From: Mycobacterium sp. E1747
Lineage (GTDB): Bacteria > Actinomycetota > Actinomycetes > Mycobacteriales > Mycobacteriaceae
Length of the DNA stretch: 64,000 nt
Assembly (NCBI RefSeq): GCF_001667775.1
Contig: NZ_LZJI01000005.1
Span: 1-64,000, forward strand
Direction: 5' to 3'
The position numbers were made by a program, and so were the translations under genes. Positions 39,725 to 49,585 of the stretch are shown in pieces. The notes under the pieces were generated by a model, which was not told the DNA's origin, did no database searches, and saw only the letters and a list, made by a program, of their open reading frames with translations. Each line of letters opens with the position of its first letter. Position 1 is the stretch's first letter.

Positions 39725-42523
39725 GTGAACATCGCAAGGCCATCGGGGAAGCTCCGCATACCGCCGATTCGGGGGCGGGCGGACGAGCTGAAGGAGATCG
39801 CCGAGCTGATCGCCGCGGTCACTCAGGGGCGCGGCGGCGTGCTAGTGATCGAGGGGCCGCCTGGCATCGGGAAGAGCCGATTGTTGACCGAGGTTTTGGC
39901 GTTGGCCGAAAAGGCCGGTGTTCGGGCGCTGTTCGGCGAGGCTTTCGAGTACCAGCAGGCGGTGCCATTTTTCTCACTGTTCATGGCGACCCTGCGTGCG
40001 GATCCTCCTGTCGGTGATGCGGAGGCGTTGCGCCGCCTGGGAACGTCGGCCGATCTCAGCTACTGGGTGGTGCGCGACCTGCAGGCCGCCATATACGCCG
40101 CCGCGTCCCGAACACCGTTGGCGATAGTTCTCGAGGACGTCCACTGGGCCGATAACGCGACCTTGCTGGCGTTGCGGTCGCTGGCCGCTACGCGGCCCGA
40201 TGCCCCGGTGCTGTGGGTGCTTACCGCCCGGACCGGCGCCGGCGGGCCGGCGGTGCAAGAAACGCTGTCGGTGCTGCAACGCGCGAATGCCACATTTTTG
40301 CGATTGGGGGCCATGACGCCGGACTCGGTCGCCGAAATGGTCTGCGACGCGGTACGGGCGCCGGCGGATGAGTCCCTATTGAATCTAGCTGCCAAGGCGC
40401 ACGGAAATCCGTTCCTGGTCAGCGAGCTTGTGCATGGCCTGGCCGAGGAAGATCGACTGGACGCAACCGGGGGGCGAGTCATGGCCACCGGAAATGCGCT
40501 GCCGCGACGGTTGGGCGTGGGTATGCAGCAGCGACTCGACCTGCTCTCCGACACTGCTTCGGAGGTGGTGCGGGTCGCCGGAGTGCTGCCGGACCGCTTT
40601 TCGGCAGGCCTGCTGGCCGCGATGCTGGACCGTCAGCCGGTCTCATTGCTCTCGGCGCTGGAGGAGGCGGTCCGCGCGGATCTGTTCGTCGAAGACGGTG
40701 AGCAGCTGAGGTTTAGGCACGACTTGTTGCGCGAGGCCACTCGCCAGTCATTGCCGCAATCGCTGCGGCGGGCGATGGAACGCCAGTCGGCGTCGGTCAT
40801 GCTGAGTATCGGCGCGGCCCCAATCGAGGTGGCCACCCAGCTGGCACGCAGCGCCGAACCCGGAGATCGAGAGGCGATCGAGGCATTACGGCAAGCCGCG
40901 CAATCGGTCGGCCGCAGCGACGCGAGCGCGGCCGCGGACTTGACCAAGCGCGCGCTGGAGCTGTTGCCGGCCGAAGACGCTGAGCGTGGATCCCTGGTCG
41001 CGGAAACGGTGGAATGGCTCAACCGGGCCGGCCGCCATGGCGAGGCCGAAGAAATGGCCGTCGTGGCGCTCTCGGAGGCGGTCTCGCCCGAAGTTGAGGC
41101 CGAGATCCGCCTCCGGCTCCCGGCGCACACCAAACACAGCACCCAACGGCGGGCGGAGGAAAATCGCAGAGCGCTCGAGTTGGGCGACATCAGCGAGCTC
41201 ACCCGTACACGGCATCTGGCGTGGCTGGCCTACAACCTTGTGCTGCAGGACAAGAGAGGGCAACAGCGCGCCGCAGCCGACGAGGCTGCCGCCGCCGCGA
41301 CGGCCACCGGTGATCTCGAGGCCACAATCATGGCCGAGGTCACCCTCGCTTTGCTCGACATTGGCGAAGGGCACAGGGTCCGCGCTCTAGGCCGCCTCGA
41401 ACAGCTTCATTCTCTCGGCTACACGAATGATGCGGCCTTGGCGCATCACTATGCGGCGATGTACTACGCCATCCTGCTGGCAGTGTTCGGGCGGTTGGAC
41501 GACGCGGCGGGCCGGATTGCCGACGGCATTGGGCAGGCCCGCCGAGAAGGCAACGCGATGGTCCTCAATATGTGGACTGTCATTGGTGCGATCGTTCACC
41601 TCGCTGCGGGCCGGCTGTCGGCCGCACGCGATGCGGCTGAGTCCCTGCCGCCCCCACAGCCGACGGGCGTGAGCGAGCCGGACCTGCTCCGCATCGTGGT
41701 GATGGCCTCGGTGGGTGTGCACACGGATGACCGAAACGTGTTGCAGCAGATGGCCAATGACGCACAAAAAGCTTACTTCACCGGCTCACCTGCGATCCGT
41801 CGAGGAGCGGCGTATGTGCTCGCACTGGCGGCCTGGCAGCGCGACGACGTCCATGAAGCGGTGCGCTGGCTCGGCGGCGACATCGCCCTGCTCGGAACAC
41901 CACTACAGGTCTATGCCTTCGATCGGCTGATCTTGAGTGCGCGGGTGGCCTCGGCCGCCGGCGACGCCGGCTTGCGCGCACGGGTCCTGCAGGCCACCGA
42001 GGTGCTGGAGTGCGAGCAGCCCACGGTCCAGCTGTTTTCAGGGGTTGCCGGATATGCCCGCGGCATACTAGGGCGTGACGCCACAGCATTGGTGGCTGCC
42101 GCGGAGTTGCTTCACTCGTCGGCGCGGCCGCTTCTTTACGCCGGCGCTGCCGAGGATGCCGGCGCCGAGCTGAGTCGCGCAGAGCGCGACCTTGAGGCCA
42201 TCGACCACCTGAACGCGGCTTTCGACACTTACGTCGCGTGCGAAGCGGTTGCCGATGCCCGCCGGGTCGGCCGGATGTTGCGCCGACTAGGGGTGGAGCG
42301 CCGCATCGTCACGCACCCGAGGGCGGCAACGGGCTGGGACAGCCTCACCGATTCCGAACTCAGGGTCATCAACCTCATCGCACAGGGCGCGACCAACCGC
42401 TCAGTCGCGCAGCAATTGCATCTCTCCCCGCACACCGTGAAGACACACGTGCACAATGCCTTTGCCAAGCTGGGGATCACTTCCCGAGCCCAACTGAGCC
42501 AGCGCATGCGCAGCGCCGATTGA
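39725..42523 (+). CDS. Large ATP-binding LuxR-family regulator (LAL), paralogue 1
   Basis: 932 aa. N-terminal AAA/STAND ATPase: Walker A GPPGIGKS at 44–51, Walker B in LAIVLEDVHWAD, then winged-helix and a long helical TPR-like region (about residues 350–850). The C-terminal LuxR HTH reads LTDSELRVINLIAQGATNRSVAQQLHLSPHTVKTHVHNAFAKLGI. It presumably responds to a ligand bound by the helical region and activates transcription as an ATP-dependent oligomer. Start GTG 39725. First of three tandem paralogues on the plus strand; its sensor region is close to paralogue 2. Confidence 0.93.
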   Translation: MNIARPSGKLRIPPIRGRADELKEIAELIAAVTQGRGGVLVIEGPPGIGKSRLLTEVLALAEKAGVRALFGEAFEYQQAVPFFSLFMATLRADPPVGDAEALRRLGTSADLSYWVVRDLQAAIYAAASRTPLAIVLEDVHWADNATLLALRSLAATRPDAPVLWVLTARTGAGGPAVQETLSVLQRANATFLRLGAMTPDSVAEMVCDAVRAPADESLLNLAAKAHGNPFLVSELVHGLAEEDRLDATGGRVMATGNALPRRLGVGMQQRLDLLSDTASEVVRVAGVLPDRFSAGLLAAMLDRQPVSLLSALEEAVRADLFVEDGEQLRFRHDLLREATRQSLPQSLRRAMERQSASVMLSIGAAPIEVATQLARSAEPGDREAIEALRQAAQSVGRSDASAAADLTKRALELLPAEDAERGSLVAETVEWLNRAGRHGEAEEMAVVALSEAVSPEVEAEIRLRLPAHTKHSTQRRAEENRRALELGDISELTRTRHLAWLAYNLVLQDKRGQQRAAADEAAAAATATGDLEATIMAEVTLALLDIGEGHRVRALGRLEQLHSLGYTNDAALAHHYAAMYYAILLAVFGRLDDAAGRIADGIGQARREGNAMVLNMWTVIGAIVHLAAGRLSAARDAAESLPPPQPTGVSEPDLLRIVVMASVGVHTDDRNVLQQMANDAQKAYFTGSPAIRRGAAYVLALAAWQRDDVHEAVRWLGGDIALLGTPLQVYAFDRLILSARVASAAGDAGLRARVLQATEVLECEQPTVQLFSGVAGYARGILGRDATALVAAAELLHSSARPLLYAGAAEDAGAELSRAERDLEAIDHLNAAFDTYVACEAVADARRVGRMLRRLGVERRIVTHPRAATGWDSLTDSELRVINLIAQGATNRSVAQQLHLSPHTVKTHVHNAFAKLGITSRAQLSQRMRSAD

Positions 42524-42547
42524 TCGACAGCAAATCTCGTTGATGCC

Positions 42548-42590
42548 GTGCACGGCCTACAATGACGTGCACTGCAATGGCAGTCCGGTA
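42548..42590 (+). promoter_or_regulatory. GTGCAC-flanked promoter of LuxR paralogue 2
   Basis: GTGCAC at 42548–42553, TACAAT (-10) at 42558–42563, GTGCAC at 42567–42572, then TGCAATGGCAGTCCGGTA. The same arrangement precedes paralogue 3. Palindromic hexamers on both sides of a -10 suggest an operator where a bound regulator would block RNA polymerase. Confidence 0.55.
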
Positions 42591-42614
42591 ATCAAACGCT
42601 AGACAGGACACCCG

Positions 42615-45422
42615 ATGGGGCCTCCAGCCGGCCTATCCGACACCGGCGGCCAACGCCTGGTCACACCTCCGATTCGAGGACGGGCGGACGAGCTGAAAAA
42701 GATCGGCGCACTGGTTACCGCGGTGGCGCAGGGCCGCGGCGGCGTGCTGGTCATCGAAGGGCCACCCGGCATCGGAAAGAGTCGGTTGCTGACCGAGGTG
42801 TTAGTGCTGGCCGAGAAGTGGGGCGTGCGCGCGCTGTTCGGGGAGGCGTTCGAATACCAGCAGACGGTGCCGTTTTTCTCGCTGTTCATGGCCACCCTCA
42901 ACGCCGATCCCCCGGTCGGAGACGCAGAGGCGTTGCGCCAGCTAGGTGGCTCGGCCGATCTGCGGTATTGGGTGGTGCACGATTTGGCCGACGCGATTAA
43001 TGCCGCGGCCGCTCGGACCCCGCTGGCGATTCTGTTGGAGGACATCCACTGGGCCGACAACGGGACGCTGTTGGCGCTCCGGTCGCTCGCCACCGCGCGG
43101 CCGGATGCGTCGGTGTTGTGGGTATTGACTGCCCGCACCGGGGCGGGCGGCTTTGCGGTGCAAGAGACGTTGTCAGTGCTGCAACGCGCGGATGCCACAT
43201 TTCTGCGAGTGGGGGCCATGACACCTGATGCGGTCGCCGACATGGTCCGAGACGCAGTGCGTGCGGAAGCCGATGTGTCACTGCTGAATCTGGCCGCCAA
43301 GGCGCATGGGAACCCGTTCTTGGTCAGCGAGCTTGTCGGCGGCCTGGATGAGGAGAACCGACTGAACGTCAGGGGCGGCCGAGCGGTGGCCACCGGACAC
43401 GGGCTGCCTCGCCGTCTGGGAGTCGGCATGCAGCAGCGACTGGATCTGCTCTCCGGTAGTGCGTCGGAGGTGGTGCGGGTGGCGGCGGTCCTGCCGGACC
43501 GGTTCTCGGCCGAGCTCTTGGCAGCGATGCTAGACCGGCCACCGACGTCGTTGCTCTCGGCGCTGGAGGAGGCGGTGCGCTCGGATTTATTGGTCGAAGA
43601 CGGTGAGCGCCTCAGGTTTCGGCACGACCTGCTGCGCGAGGCCACCCGGCAGTCGTTGCCGCAGTCCTTGCGGCGGGCGATGGAGCGTCAGTCGGCATCG
43701 GCCATGCTTGGCCTGGGGGCCGCCCCGGCCGAGGTGGCTACCCAGCTGGCGCGCAGCGCCGAGCCGGGAGATCGAGAGGCGATTGACGCACTGCGCCAGG
43801 CCGCGCAAGCGGTTGGCCGCGGCGATGCCAGCGCGGCCGCGGACTTGAGCAAGCGCGCACTGCAACTACTGCCCGCCGGCGACACCGAATATGGATCGCT
43901 GGTCGCGGAAACGGTGGGGTGGCTCAACCGGGCCAGCCGCTACGGCGAGGCCGAAGAATTGGCCGACTCGGCGCTCGCGGAGGCGGCATCGCCGGAAGTA
44001 GAGGCCGAGATCCGTCTGCGGCTCCCGGTGCACACCAAGCACACCGACCAGCGGCGGGTGGAAGAGAATCGACGGGCGCTTGAGTTGAGCGGCATCAGCG
44101 AGGTTACCCGGGTCCGGCATCTGGCCTGGCTGGCGTACAACCTGATATTCGACGAAGGCGGCCAACGGCGCGCGGCCGCCGACGAGGCGGCCGCAGCCGC
44201 GAAAGTCACCGGTGATATCGAGGCCACGATCATGGCCGGCCTCACCCACGCTTTGCTCGATGCTGGTGAGGGGTACGCGTCCCGCGCACTACGCCGTTTC
44301 GAAGAGCTCCGCCCGCTTGCTTACACGAATGAAACAGCGTTGGCGCATGCCTATGCCGGGATGTACAACGCAAACCTCCTGGCAGTCGTCGGCCGGTTGG
44401 ACGACGCGACGGCCCGCATCGCCGACGGAACAGAGCAAGCCCGCCGGGAAGGCAACGCGATGGCTCTCGCCATGTGGGCCGTCTTTAGCGGGCTTGTCCA
44501 CCTCGCCGCGGGCCGGCTGTCAGCCGCTCGCGATGCGACGGAGCGCCTTCCGCCGCCCCAGCCGACGGGGGCAACCGAGCACGACGTACTTCGCATGGTG
44601 ATCCTCGCCGAGGTGGCGGCACACACCGATGACCGAAACTTACTGCAGCAGATGGTAAATGACGCCCGTGCCGCCCACTCCACGGGCTCCGCCGGCATAC
44701 GTCGAGGGTCGGCGTATGTGCTCGCGCGGGCGGCGTGGCAGCGGGACGATGTTCATGACGCAATGCGCTGGCTCGGCGACGTCATCCTGCTGGCGACGCC
44801 GTTTTTTCCCCATGCGTTGGTTCGGTTGGTCCTGGGTGCGAAGGTGGCCTCGGCCGCCGGTGACGCCGGCTTGCGCGCGCGGGTTCTGCAGGCCACCGAA
44901 GTGCTGGAACGTGAACGGCCCGCGCTGCCGCTGTTCGCGGCGGTGGCCGCCTATGCCCGTGGCATCCTCGAACACGATGCCCAAACCTTGGTGGCCGTTG
45001 CGGAGTCGCTTCGCGGGTTTCCGCGGCCGCTGCTGTACGCCAGTGCTGCCGAGGACGCCGGCGGCGAGCTGGCTCGCGCACGGCGCGACGCCGAGGCGAT
45101 CGACCAACTGAACGCGGCGTTCGACACCTACATCGAGTGTGAGGCGATTGCCGATGCCCGCCGGGTCGGCCGCACATTGCGCCGATTAGGCGTGGAACGG
45201 CGCATCGTGGCTCACCCGCGGTCAAAAACCGGCTGGGACAGCCTCACCGATTCCGAACTCAAGATCATCAACCTCATCGCACAGGGCGCGACCAACCGCG
45301 ACGTCGCCACGCAGCTACATCTCTCCCCCCACACCGTGAAAACCCACGTACACAACGCTTTCGCCAAGTTGGGCATCACTTCCCGTTCCCAACTGGCGAA
45401 GCTCATGCGCGACCCTGGGTGA
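42615..45422 (+). CDS. Large ATP-binding LuxR-family regulator (LAL), paralogue 2
   Basis: 935 aa with the same domain order as its neighbours: Walker A GPPGIGKS at 49–56, Walker B in LAILLEDIHWAD, helical sensor region, C-terminal LuxR HTH ending HNAFAKLGITSRSQLAKLMRDPG. The ATPase half is nearly the same as in paralogues 1 and 3. In the sensor region (LPVHTKHTDQRRVEENRRALEL…RHLAWLAYNLI) it follows paralogue 1. Its promoter carries the GTGCAC-flanked -10. Confidence 0.94.
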   Translation: MGPPAGLSDTGGQRLVTPPIRGRADELKKIGALVTAVAQGRGGVLVIEGPPGIGKSRLLTEVLVLAEKWGVRALFGEAFEYQQTVPFFSLFMATLNADPPVGDAEALRQLGGSADLRYWVVHDLADAINAAAARTPLAILLEDIHWADNGTLLALRSLATARPDASVLWVLTARTGAGGFAVQETLSVLQRADATFLRVGAMTPDAVADMVRDAVRAEADVSLLNLAAKAHGNPFLVSELVGGLDEENRLNVRGGRAVATGHGLPRRLGVGMQQRLDLLSGSASEVVRVAAVLPDRFSAELLAAMLDRPPTSLLSALEEAVRSDLLVEDGERLRFRHDLLREATRQSLPQSLRRAMERQSASAMLGLGAAPAEVATQLARSAEPGDREAIDALRQAAQAVGRGDASAAADLSKRALQLLPAGDTEYGSLVAETVGWLNRASRYGEAEELADSALAEAASPEVEAEIRLRLPVHTKHTDQRRVEENRRALELSGISEVTRVRHLAWLAYNLIFDEGGQRRAAADEAAAAAKVTGDIEATIMAGLTHALLDAGEGYASRALRRFEELRPLAYTNETALAHAYAGMYNANLLAVVGRLDDATARIADGTEQARREGNAMALAMWAVFSGLVHLAAGRLSAARDATERLPPPQPTGATEHDVLRMVILAEVAAHTDDRNLLQQMVNDARAAHSTGSAGIRRGSAYVLARAAWQRDDVHDAMRWLGDVILLATPFFPHALVRLVLGAKVASAAGDAGLRARVLQATEVLERERPALPLFAAVAAYARGILEHDAQTLVAVAESLRGFPRPLLYASAAEDAGGELARARRDAEAIDQLNAAFDTYIECEAIADARRVGRTLRRLGVERRIVAHPRSKTGWDSLTDSELKIINLIAQGATNRDVATQLHLSPHTVKTHVHNAFAKLGITSRSQLAKLMRDPG

Positions 45423-45423
45423 C

Positions 45424-45465
45424 GTGCACACCTAGAATGGTGTGCACTGCAGTGGCAGTCCGGTA
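45424..45465 (+). promoter_or_regulatory. GTGCAC-flanked promoter of LuxR paralogue 3
   Basis: GTGCAC at 45424–45429, TAGAAT at 45433–45438, GTGCAC at 45442–45447, then TGCAGTGGCAGTCCGGTA. The 3' part is nearly identical to the paralogue 2 promoter. It begins 2 bp after the paralogue 2 stop. Confidence 0.55.
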
Positions 45466-45485
45466 GATGGAAGACAGGGATTCCC

Positions 45486-48290
45486 GTGGGGTCTTCAACC
45501 GGCCTATTTGATGTCGGCGGCCAACGCTTGATCACCCCGCCGATTCGAGGGCGGGCAGACGAGCTGAAAACGGTTGGCGCGCGGGTCAATGCGGTGACCC
45601 GGGGGCGCGGGGGTGTGCTCGTCATCGAGGGCCCACCGGGCATCGGCAAGAGCCGGTTGCTCACCGAGGTCTTGTTGCTTGCCGAGAAGGCCGGTGTTCG
45701 GGCACTGTTCGGTGAGGCGTTCGAATATCAGCAGACGGTGCCGTTTTTCTCGCTGTTCATGGCAACCCTGCGCGCGGAGCCCCCGGTCGGTGATGCGGAG
45801 GCGTTGCGTCGCTTGGGCACCTCGGCGGATCTCCGCTACTGGGTGGTCCACGATTTGGCCGAAGCCATTCATGCGGCGGCCGCGAAAACGCCGCTGGTCA
45901 TCGTCCTGGAGGACATTCACTGGGCCGACAGCGCCACTCTGTTGGCGCTGCGGTCGCTGGCCGCGATGCGGCCCGAGGTCGCTGTGTTGTGGGTATTGAC
46001 GGCCCGCACCGGGGCCAGTCGGCCGGCGGTGCAGCAGACGTTGTCGGTGCTGCAACGCGCGAATGCCACATTCTTGCGATTAGGGGCCATGACGCCGGAT
46101 GCGGTCGCCGACATGGTTCAAGACGCGGTGCGGGCGCGGGCGGATGCGTCGCTGCTGAATCTGGCCGCCAAGGCGCACGGGAACCCGTTTTTGGTCAGCG
46201 AGCTTGTCGGGGGGCTCGGCGAGGAGGGCAGGCTCAATCTCTCCGGCGGGCGCGCGATGGTCACCGGACAGGGGTTGCCGCGGCGGCTGGGCGCCGGTAT
46301 GCAGCAGCGACTTGACCTGCTCTCCAACGGCGCCTCGGAAGTGGTGCGGGTGGCCGCGGTGCTGCCCGACCGGTTCTCGGCTGGCTTGCTGGCCGCGATG
46401 CTGGAACGCTCACCCGCCTCGTTGCTGTCGGCGCTCGAGGAGGCGGTGCGCGCGGATCTTTTCATCGAAGACGGCGAGCGGTTGAGGTTTCGGCACGAAT
46501 TGCTGCGCGAGGCCACCCGCCAGTCGTTGCCGCAGTCCCTGCGGCGGGCCATGGAGCGCCAAGCCGCCTCGGTCATGCTCGGGATGGGCGCGGCCCCCGC
46601 CGAGGTCGCCACCCAGCTGGCACGCAGCGCCGAACCCGGAGACCGCGAGGCGATCGACGCCCTGCGCCTAGCCGCCCAATCGGTCGGCCGCGGCGATGCC
46701 AGCGGGGCCGCGGACTTGAGCAAGCGCGCACTAGAGCTACTGCCCGCCAACGACGCTGAGCGCGGCCCACTGGTCGCCGAAACGGTGGAGTTACTGAATC
46801 GAGCGGCCCGTTATGACGAGGCTCAGGCGCTTGCCGACAGCGCGCTCGCAACGCAGCTGTCCCAAGACGACGAAGCCGAGATTCGGCTGGGCATCGCCGC
46901 GGGCACCGAGGATCCGGCGCAACGCATTGCCGAGTTACGTCGCGCGCTGCAGTTGGTCGGCATCAACGACATCATCAGGGCGCGCCATCAGGCATGGGTG
47001 GCCTACTTCGAGGTGGTCAACGGCCTGCATGCGGACGCTTCGGCCGCGGAAGCGGCCGCGGCCGAAGCCGCCGCGACCGGTGATGTGGAAGCCCGGATCG
47101 TCAGCGCTACCGCGCTTGCCCTGAACGACTACCAGGACGGTTATGCGGTGCGCGCACTTCGGCGCATGGACGAGGTCGATGTACTGACGCGCGGGGGCAA
47201 GGCAACGCTTGGCGGCATATATGCCGCCAAGCGGCGCGCAGGCCTGATTGTTTGCGTGGGCAGCTTGGAGGAGGCCAGCGTGCAGGTCGCCGAGGGCACC
47301 GAGAAGGCCCGTCGCGAACGCAACGCGATGGCGCTTCCCGGCTGGACCCATCTCGGCGGGATGGTTCATGCGGCGGCGGGTCGCTTGGCCGCGGCGCGCG
47401 ACACCATCGAGGCGCTGCCTCGGCGTGAATGGGCCAACGGTACCGAGGTCAACATTGAGCGCATTCTTGTTCTGGCTGAGGTCGCGACGCGAACAGGCGA
47501 CCGAAAGCTATTGCAAGACTTGGTGTCTGAGTCGACAGCCCTGTATTCCAGCACCTCGCCCTTGCTGTCCGGCGGCGCGGCTTATGTGGTGGCCCTTGCC
47601 GCGTGGGACCGCGGCGACGTTGGCGACGCGGCGCGCTGGCTCGGGGGCAAGAACGCGCGTGTCATCACACCGCTGTGGCCTAACGTGTTCGATCAGCTGA
47701 CGCTGACAGCGCGGGTGGCTTCGGCAGCCGGGGACGCCGGGCTGCGCGCGCGAGTGCTGCAGAGCATCGAGGTGCTGGAACGCGAGCGGCCCGGTGTGGC
47801 GTTGTTCGCGGCGGTCGCCCAGCAGGCCCGCGGAATCCTGGAACGTGACGCCGATGCGCTTTTGGAGGCTGCCGGCGCGCTTAGTACGCGGCGTCCGCTT
47901 CTCCACGCCGGTGCCCTCGAAGACGCCGCTGGTGAACTCGTGCGCGCCGGACGCGATGCGGAGGCGATCGAGGGCCTCAACAAGGCGTTCGACACCTTTG
48001 TGCAATGCGAAGCGGTTGCAGATGCCCGTCGGGTCGGCCGCGAGTTGCGCCGATTAGGCGTGGAACGGCGCATCGTCGCCCAGCCGCGGGCGAAAAGGGG
48101 CTGGGACAGCCTCACCGACTCCGAGCTTACGGTAGTCAACCTCATCGCCCAGGGCGCGACCAACCGCTCCGTCGCGCAGCAACTGCATCTTTCCCCGCAT
48201 ACGGTGAAGACACACGTGCACAACGCGTTTGCCAAATTGGGAATTGCCTCCCGTGGCGAGTTGGCGCAGCTGATGCGCGGCTCCGATTGA
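45486..48290 (+). CDS. Large ATP-binding LuxR-family regulator (LAL), paralogue 3
   Basis: 934 aa; GTG start. The ATPase half matches paralogues 1 and 2 (Walker A at 49–56, LVIVLEDIHWAD) and the HTH is nearly identical (HLSPHTVKTHVHNAFAKLGIASRGELAQLMRGSD). The middle of the sensor region has diverged: GIAAGTEDPAQRIAELRRALQLVGINDIIRARHQAWVAYFEVV replaces the segment shared by 1 and 2. This suggests a different ligand with conserved DNA specificity. Confidence 0.94.
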   Translation: MGSSTGLFDVGGQRLITPPIRGRADELKTVGARVNAVTRGRGGVLVIEGPPGIGKSRLLTEVLLLAEKAGVRALFGEAFEYQQTVPFFSLFMATLRAEPPVGDAEALRRLGTSADLRYWVVHDLAEAIHAAAAKTPLVIVLEDIHWADSATLLALRSLAAMRPEVAVLWVLTARTGASRPAVQQTLSVLQRANATFLRLGAMTPDAVADMVQDAVRARADASLLNLAAKAHGNPFLVSELVGGLGEEGRLNLSGGRAMVTGQGLPRRLGAGMQQRLDLLSNGASEVVRVAAVLPDRFSAGLLAAMLERSPASLLSALEEAVRADLFIEDGERLRFRHELLREATRQSLPQSLRRAMERQAASVMLGMGAAPAEVATQLARSAEPGDREAIDALRLAAQSVGRGDASGAADLSKRALELLPANDAERGPLVAETVELLNRAARYDEAQALADSALATQLSQDDEAEIRLGIAAGTEDPAQRIAELRRALQLVGINDIIRARHQAWVAYFEVVNGLHADASAAEAAAAEAAATGDVEARIVSATALALNDYQDGYAVRALRRMDEVDVLTRGGKATLGGIYAAKRRAGLIVCVGSLEEASVQVAEGTEKARRERNAMALPGWTHLGGMVHAAAGRLAAARDTIEALPRREWANGTEVNIERILVLAEVATRTGDRKLLQDLVSESTALYSSTSPLLSGGAAYVVALAAWDRGDVGDAARWLGGKNARVITPLWPNVFDQLTLTARVASAAGDAGLRARVLQSIEVLERERPGVALFAAVAQQARGILERDADALLEAAGALSTRRPLLHAGALEDAAGELVRAGRDAEAIEGLNKAFDTFVQCEAVADARRVGRELRRLGVERRIVAQPRAKRGWDSLTDSELTVVNLIAQGATNRSVAQQLHLSPHTVKTHVHNAFAKLGIASRGELAQLMRGSD

Positions 48291-48335
48291 CCGGCGCCAA
48301 AATACGGGACCGCCTAGTACTGCATCCATCCGGGC
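48291..48335. other. 3' flank of the LuxR trio
   Basis: Short stretch after the third regulator containing CCTAGTACTGCA, which resembles part of the LuxR promoter block but lacks the GTGCAC hexamers. No gene. Confidence 0.3.
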
Positions 48336-48362
48336 CTAAACATCAACCTTCGGGCGATGGTT
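48336..48362 (+). promoter_or_regulatory. CTAAACATCA…GGGCGATGG element upstream of the hydrolase
   Basis: CTAAACATCA, then TCAACC (48343–48348), 3 bp, GGGCGA (48352–48357), then TGG. The same arrangement occurs at 49998–50022, at a nearly equal distance (143 and 140 bp) from the following start codon. The half-sites resemble those of the composite elements but with a 3-bp gap. Confidence 0.5.
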
Positions 48363-48478
48363 TTGCGCTGGCCGCACGACGACCGTAGTAGTCGACCCTG
48401 ATCACGTACTCCGCCGGCCCGGCAGTCCAGCTAGGCCAGACACCGTGCCGGTGAGCACACAAGCGAAAGACCGAGACA

Positions 48479-49585
48479 ATGTTGAACACGACGCTTGGAG
48501 TGCAGCAACGGTCCCACACGCAGGCAACGCGGCGCGGCCGGAGGCGAACGCTGGGCACACGCCGATCACTGGCCTGCAACCGCACGGTTACCACGAGCGA
48601 TGGCGTCTCGCTGTCCGTTCGGGACTGGGGATCTCACGCCGCCGGCCATACGGTCGTGCTCCTTCATGGTTTTTGCCTGAACAAAGAGTCCTGGAATATC
48701 CAGATGACGCAGCTAATTCGCCTCTGGGGCAACAACATCCGGATCATCAGTTACGATCATCGCGGCCACGGCGACTCCGGCGATGCGCCAATGCACACGT
48801 ACCGGATCGACCGACTCGCTGACGACCTAGCCGAGCTGCTGGTGGCGCTTCGCGTTACAGGCCCTCTCACCCTGGCGGGACACTCGATGGGCGGCATGAC
48901 AGCCTTGGCCTATCTACGCCGGCCAGCCAGCTCGCGTCCCGTTGAGCCGGAAAGCCTCGTTCTCGTCGCGACCGCCGCGGGGAGCCTCGGTTCACACGGC
49001 CTCGGTCGGCTGCTGAACACCCCGGCGACAAGCATGATCTACAACCTCGTACACCGCATGCCGCGCGCGGGGACCGATCAGGTTGTTCAATTGCTCGCCC
49101 GTCCGGTGTGCGCGGCACTGACCAGGCACGGCGGATACGGTGAATCCGCACCGAAATCGTTGGTGGCTATGTCCGCGGCCGCCGTCAACGCGACCCCGTC
49201 GGCGACCAAAGTCGGCTTCCTGCTCGGTCTGAGGGAGTACGACTGCTCTCAGACCCTGAGCTCCATCACGGCCAAGACAACCATCATCAGCGGAGGAGCG
49301 GACAAGCTCACGCCGATGTGGCATGCCCGCAAGTTGGCCGACGGTATCCCGGCGGCGACTCTCATTCACCGGCACGCCGCCGGGCACACGCTCTTGCATG
49401 AAGTCCCGCAGGTGGTCACCGAAGCGATCAGCTCCAGCGTCGCCGCCGACTATCACCATTCCAGGGCCGATGAAGCAGGCGCATGCGCGGCGTCAGACCC
49501 GCCGCCAGACGATGACTTTCCTATGAGCCATGCCACTTCGGCGCGTAATACATCACCCGTGGCAGGTGAGGAGCGAGTGTCGTGA
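48479..49585 (+). CDS. Alpha/beta hydrolase
   Basis: 368 aa. Core reads VVLLHGFCLNKESWNIQMTQL (oxyanion HG), DHRGHGDSG, nucleophile elbow GHSMGGMTALAYL with Ser, and late Asp/His in SGGADKLTPMWHA and HAAGHTLLHEVP. The N-terminal 40 residues and the C-terminal 40 are low-complexity. The substrate is unknown; esterase, lipase or lactonase roles are possible, the last attractive beside LuxR regulators but unsupported. The ATG start is provisional. Confidence 0.88.
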   Translation: MLNTTLGVQQRSHTQATRRGRRRTLGTRRSLACNRTVTTSDGVSLSVRDWGSHAAGHTVVLLHGFCLNKESWNIQMTQLIRLWGNNIRIISYDHRGHGDSGDAPMHTYRIDRLADDLAELLVALRVTGPLTLAGHSMGGMTALAYLRRPASSRPVEPESLVLVATAAGSLGSHGLGRLLNTPATSMIYNLVHRMPRAGTDQVVQLLARPVCAALTRHGGYGESAPKSLVAMSAAAVNATPSATKVGFLLGLREYDCSQTLSSITAKTTIISGGADKLTPMWHARKLADGIPAATLIHRHAAGHTLLHEVPQVVTEAISSSVAADYHHSRADEAGACAASDPPPDDDFPMSHATSARNTSPVAGEERVS

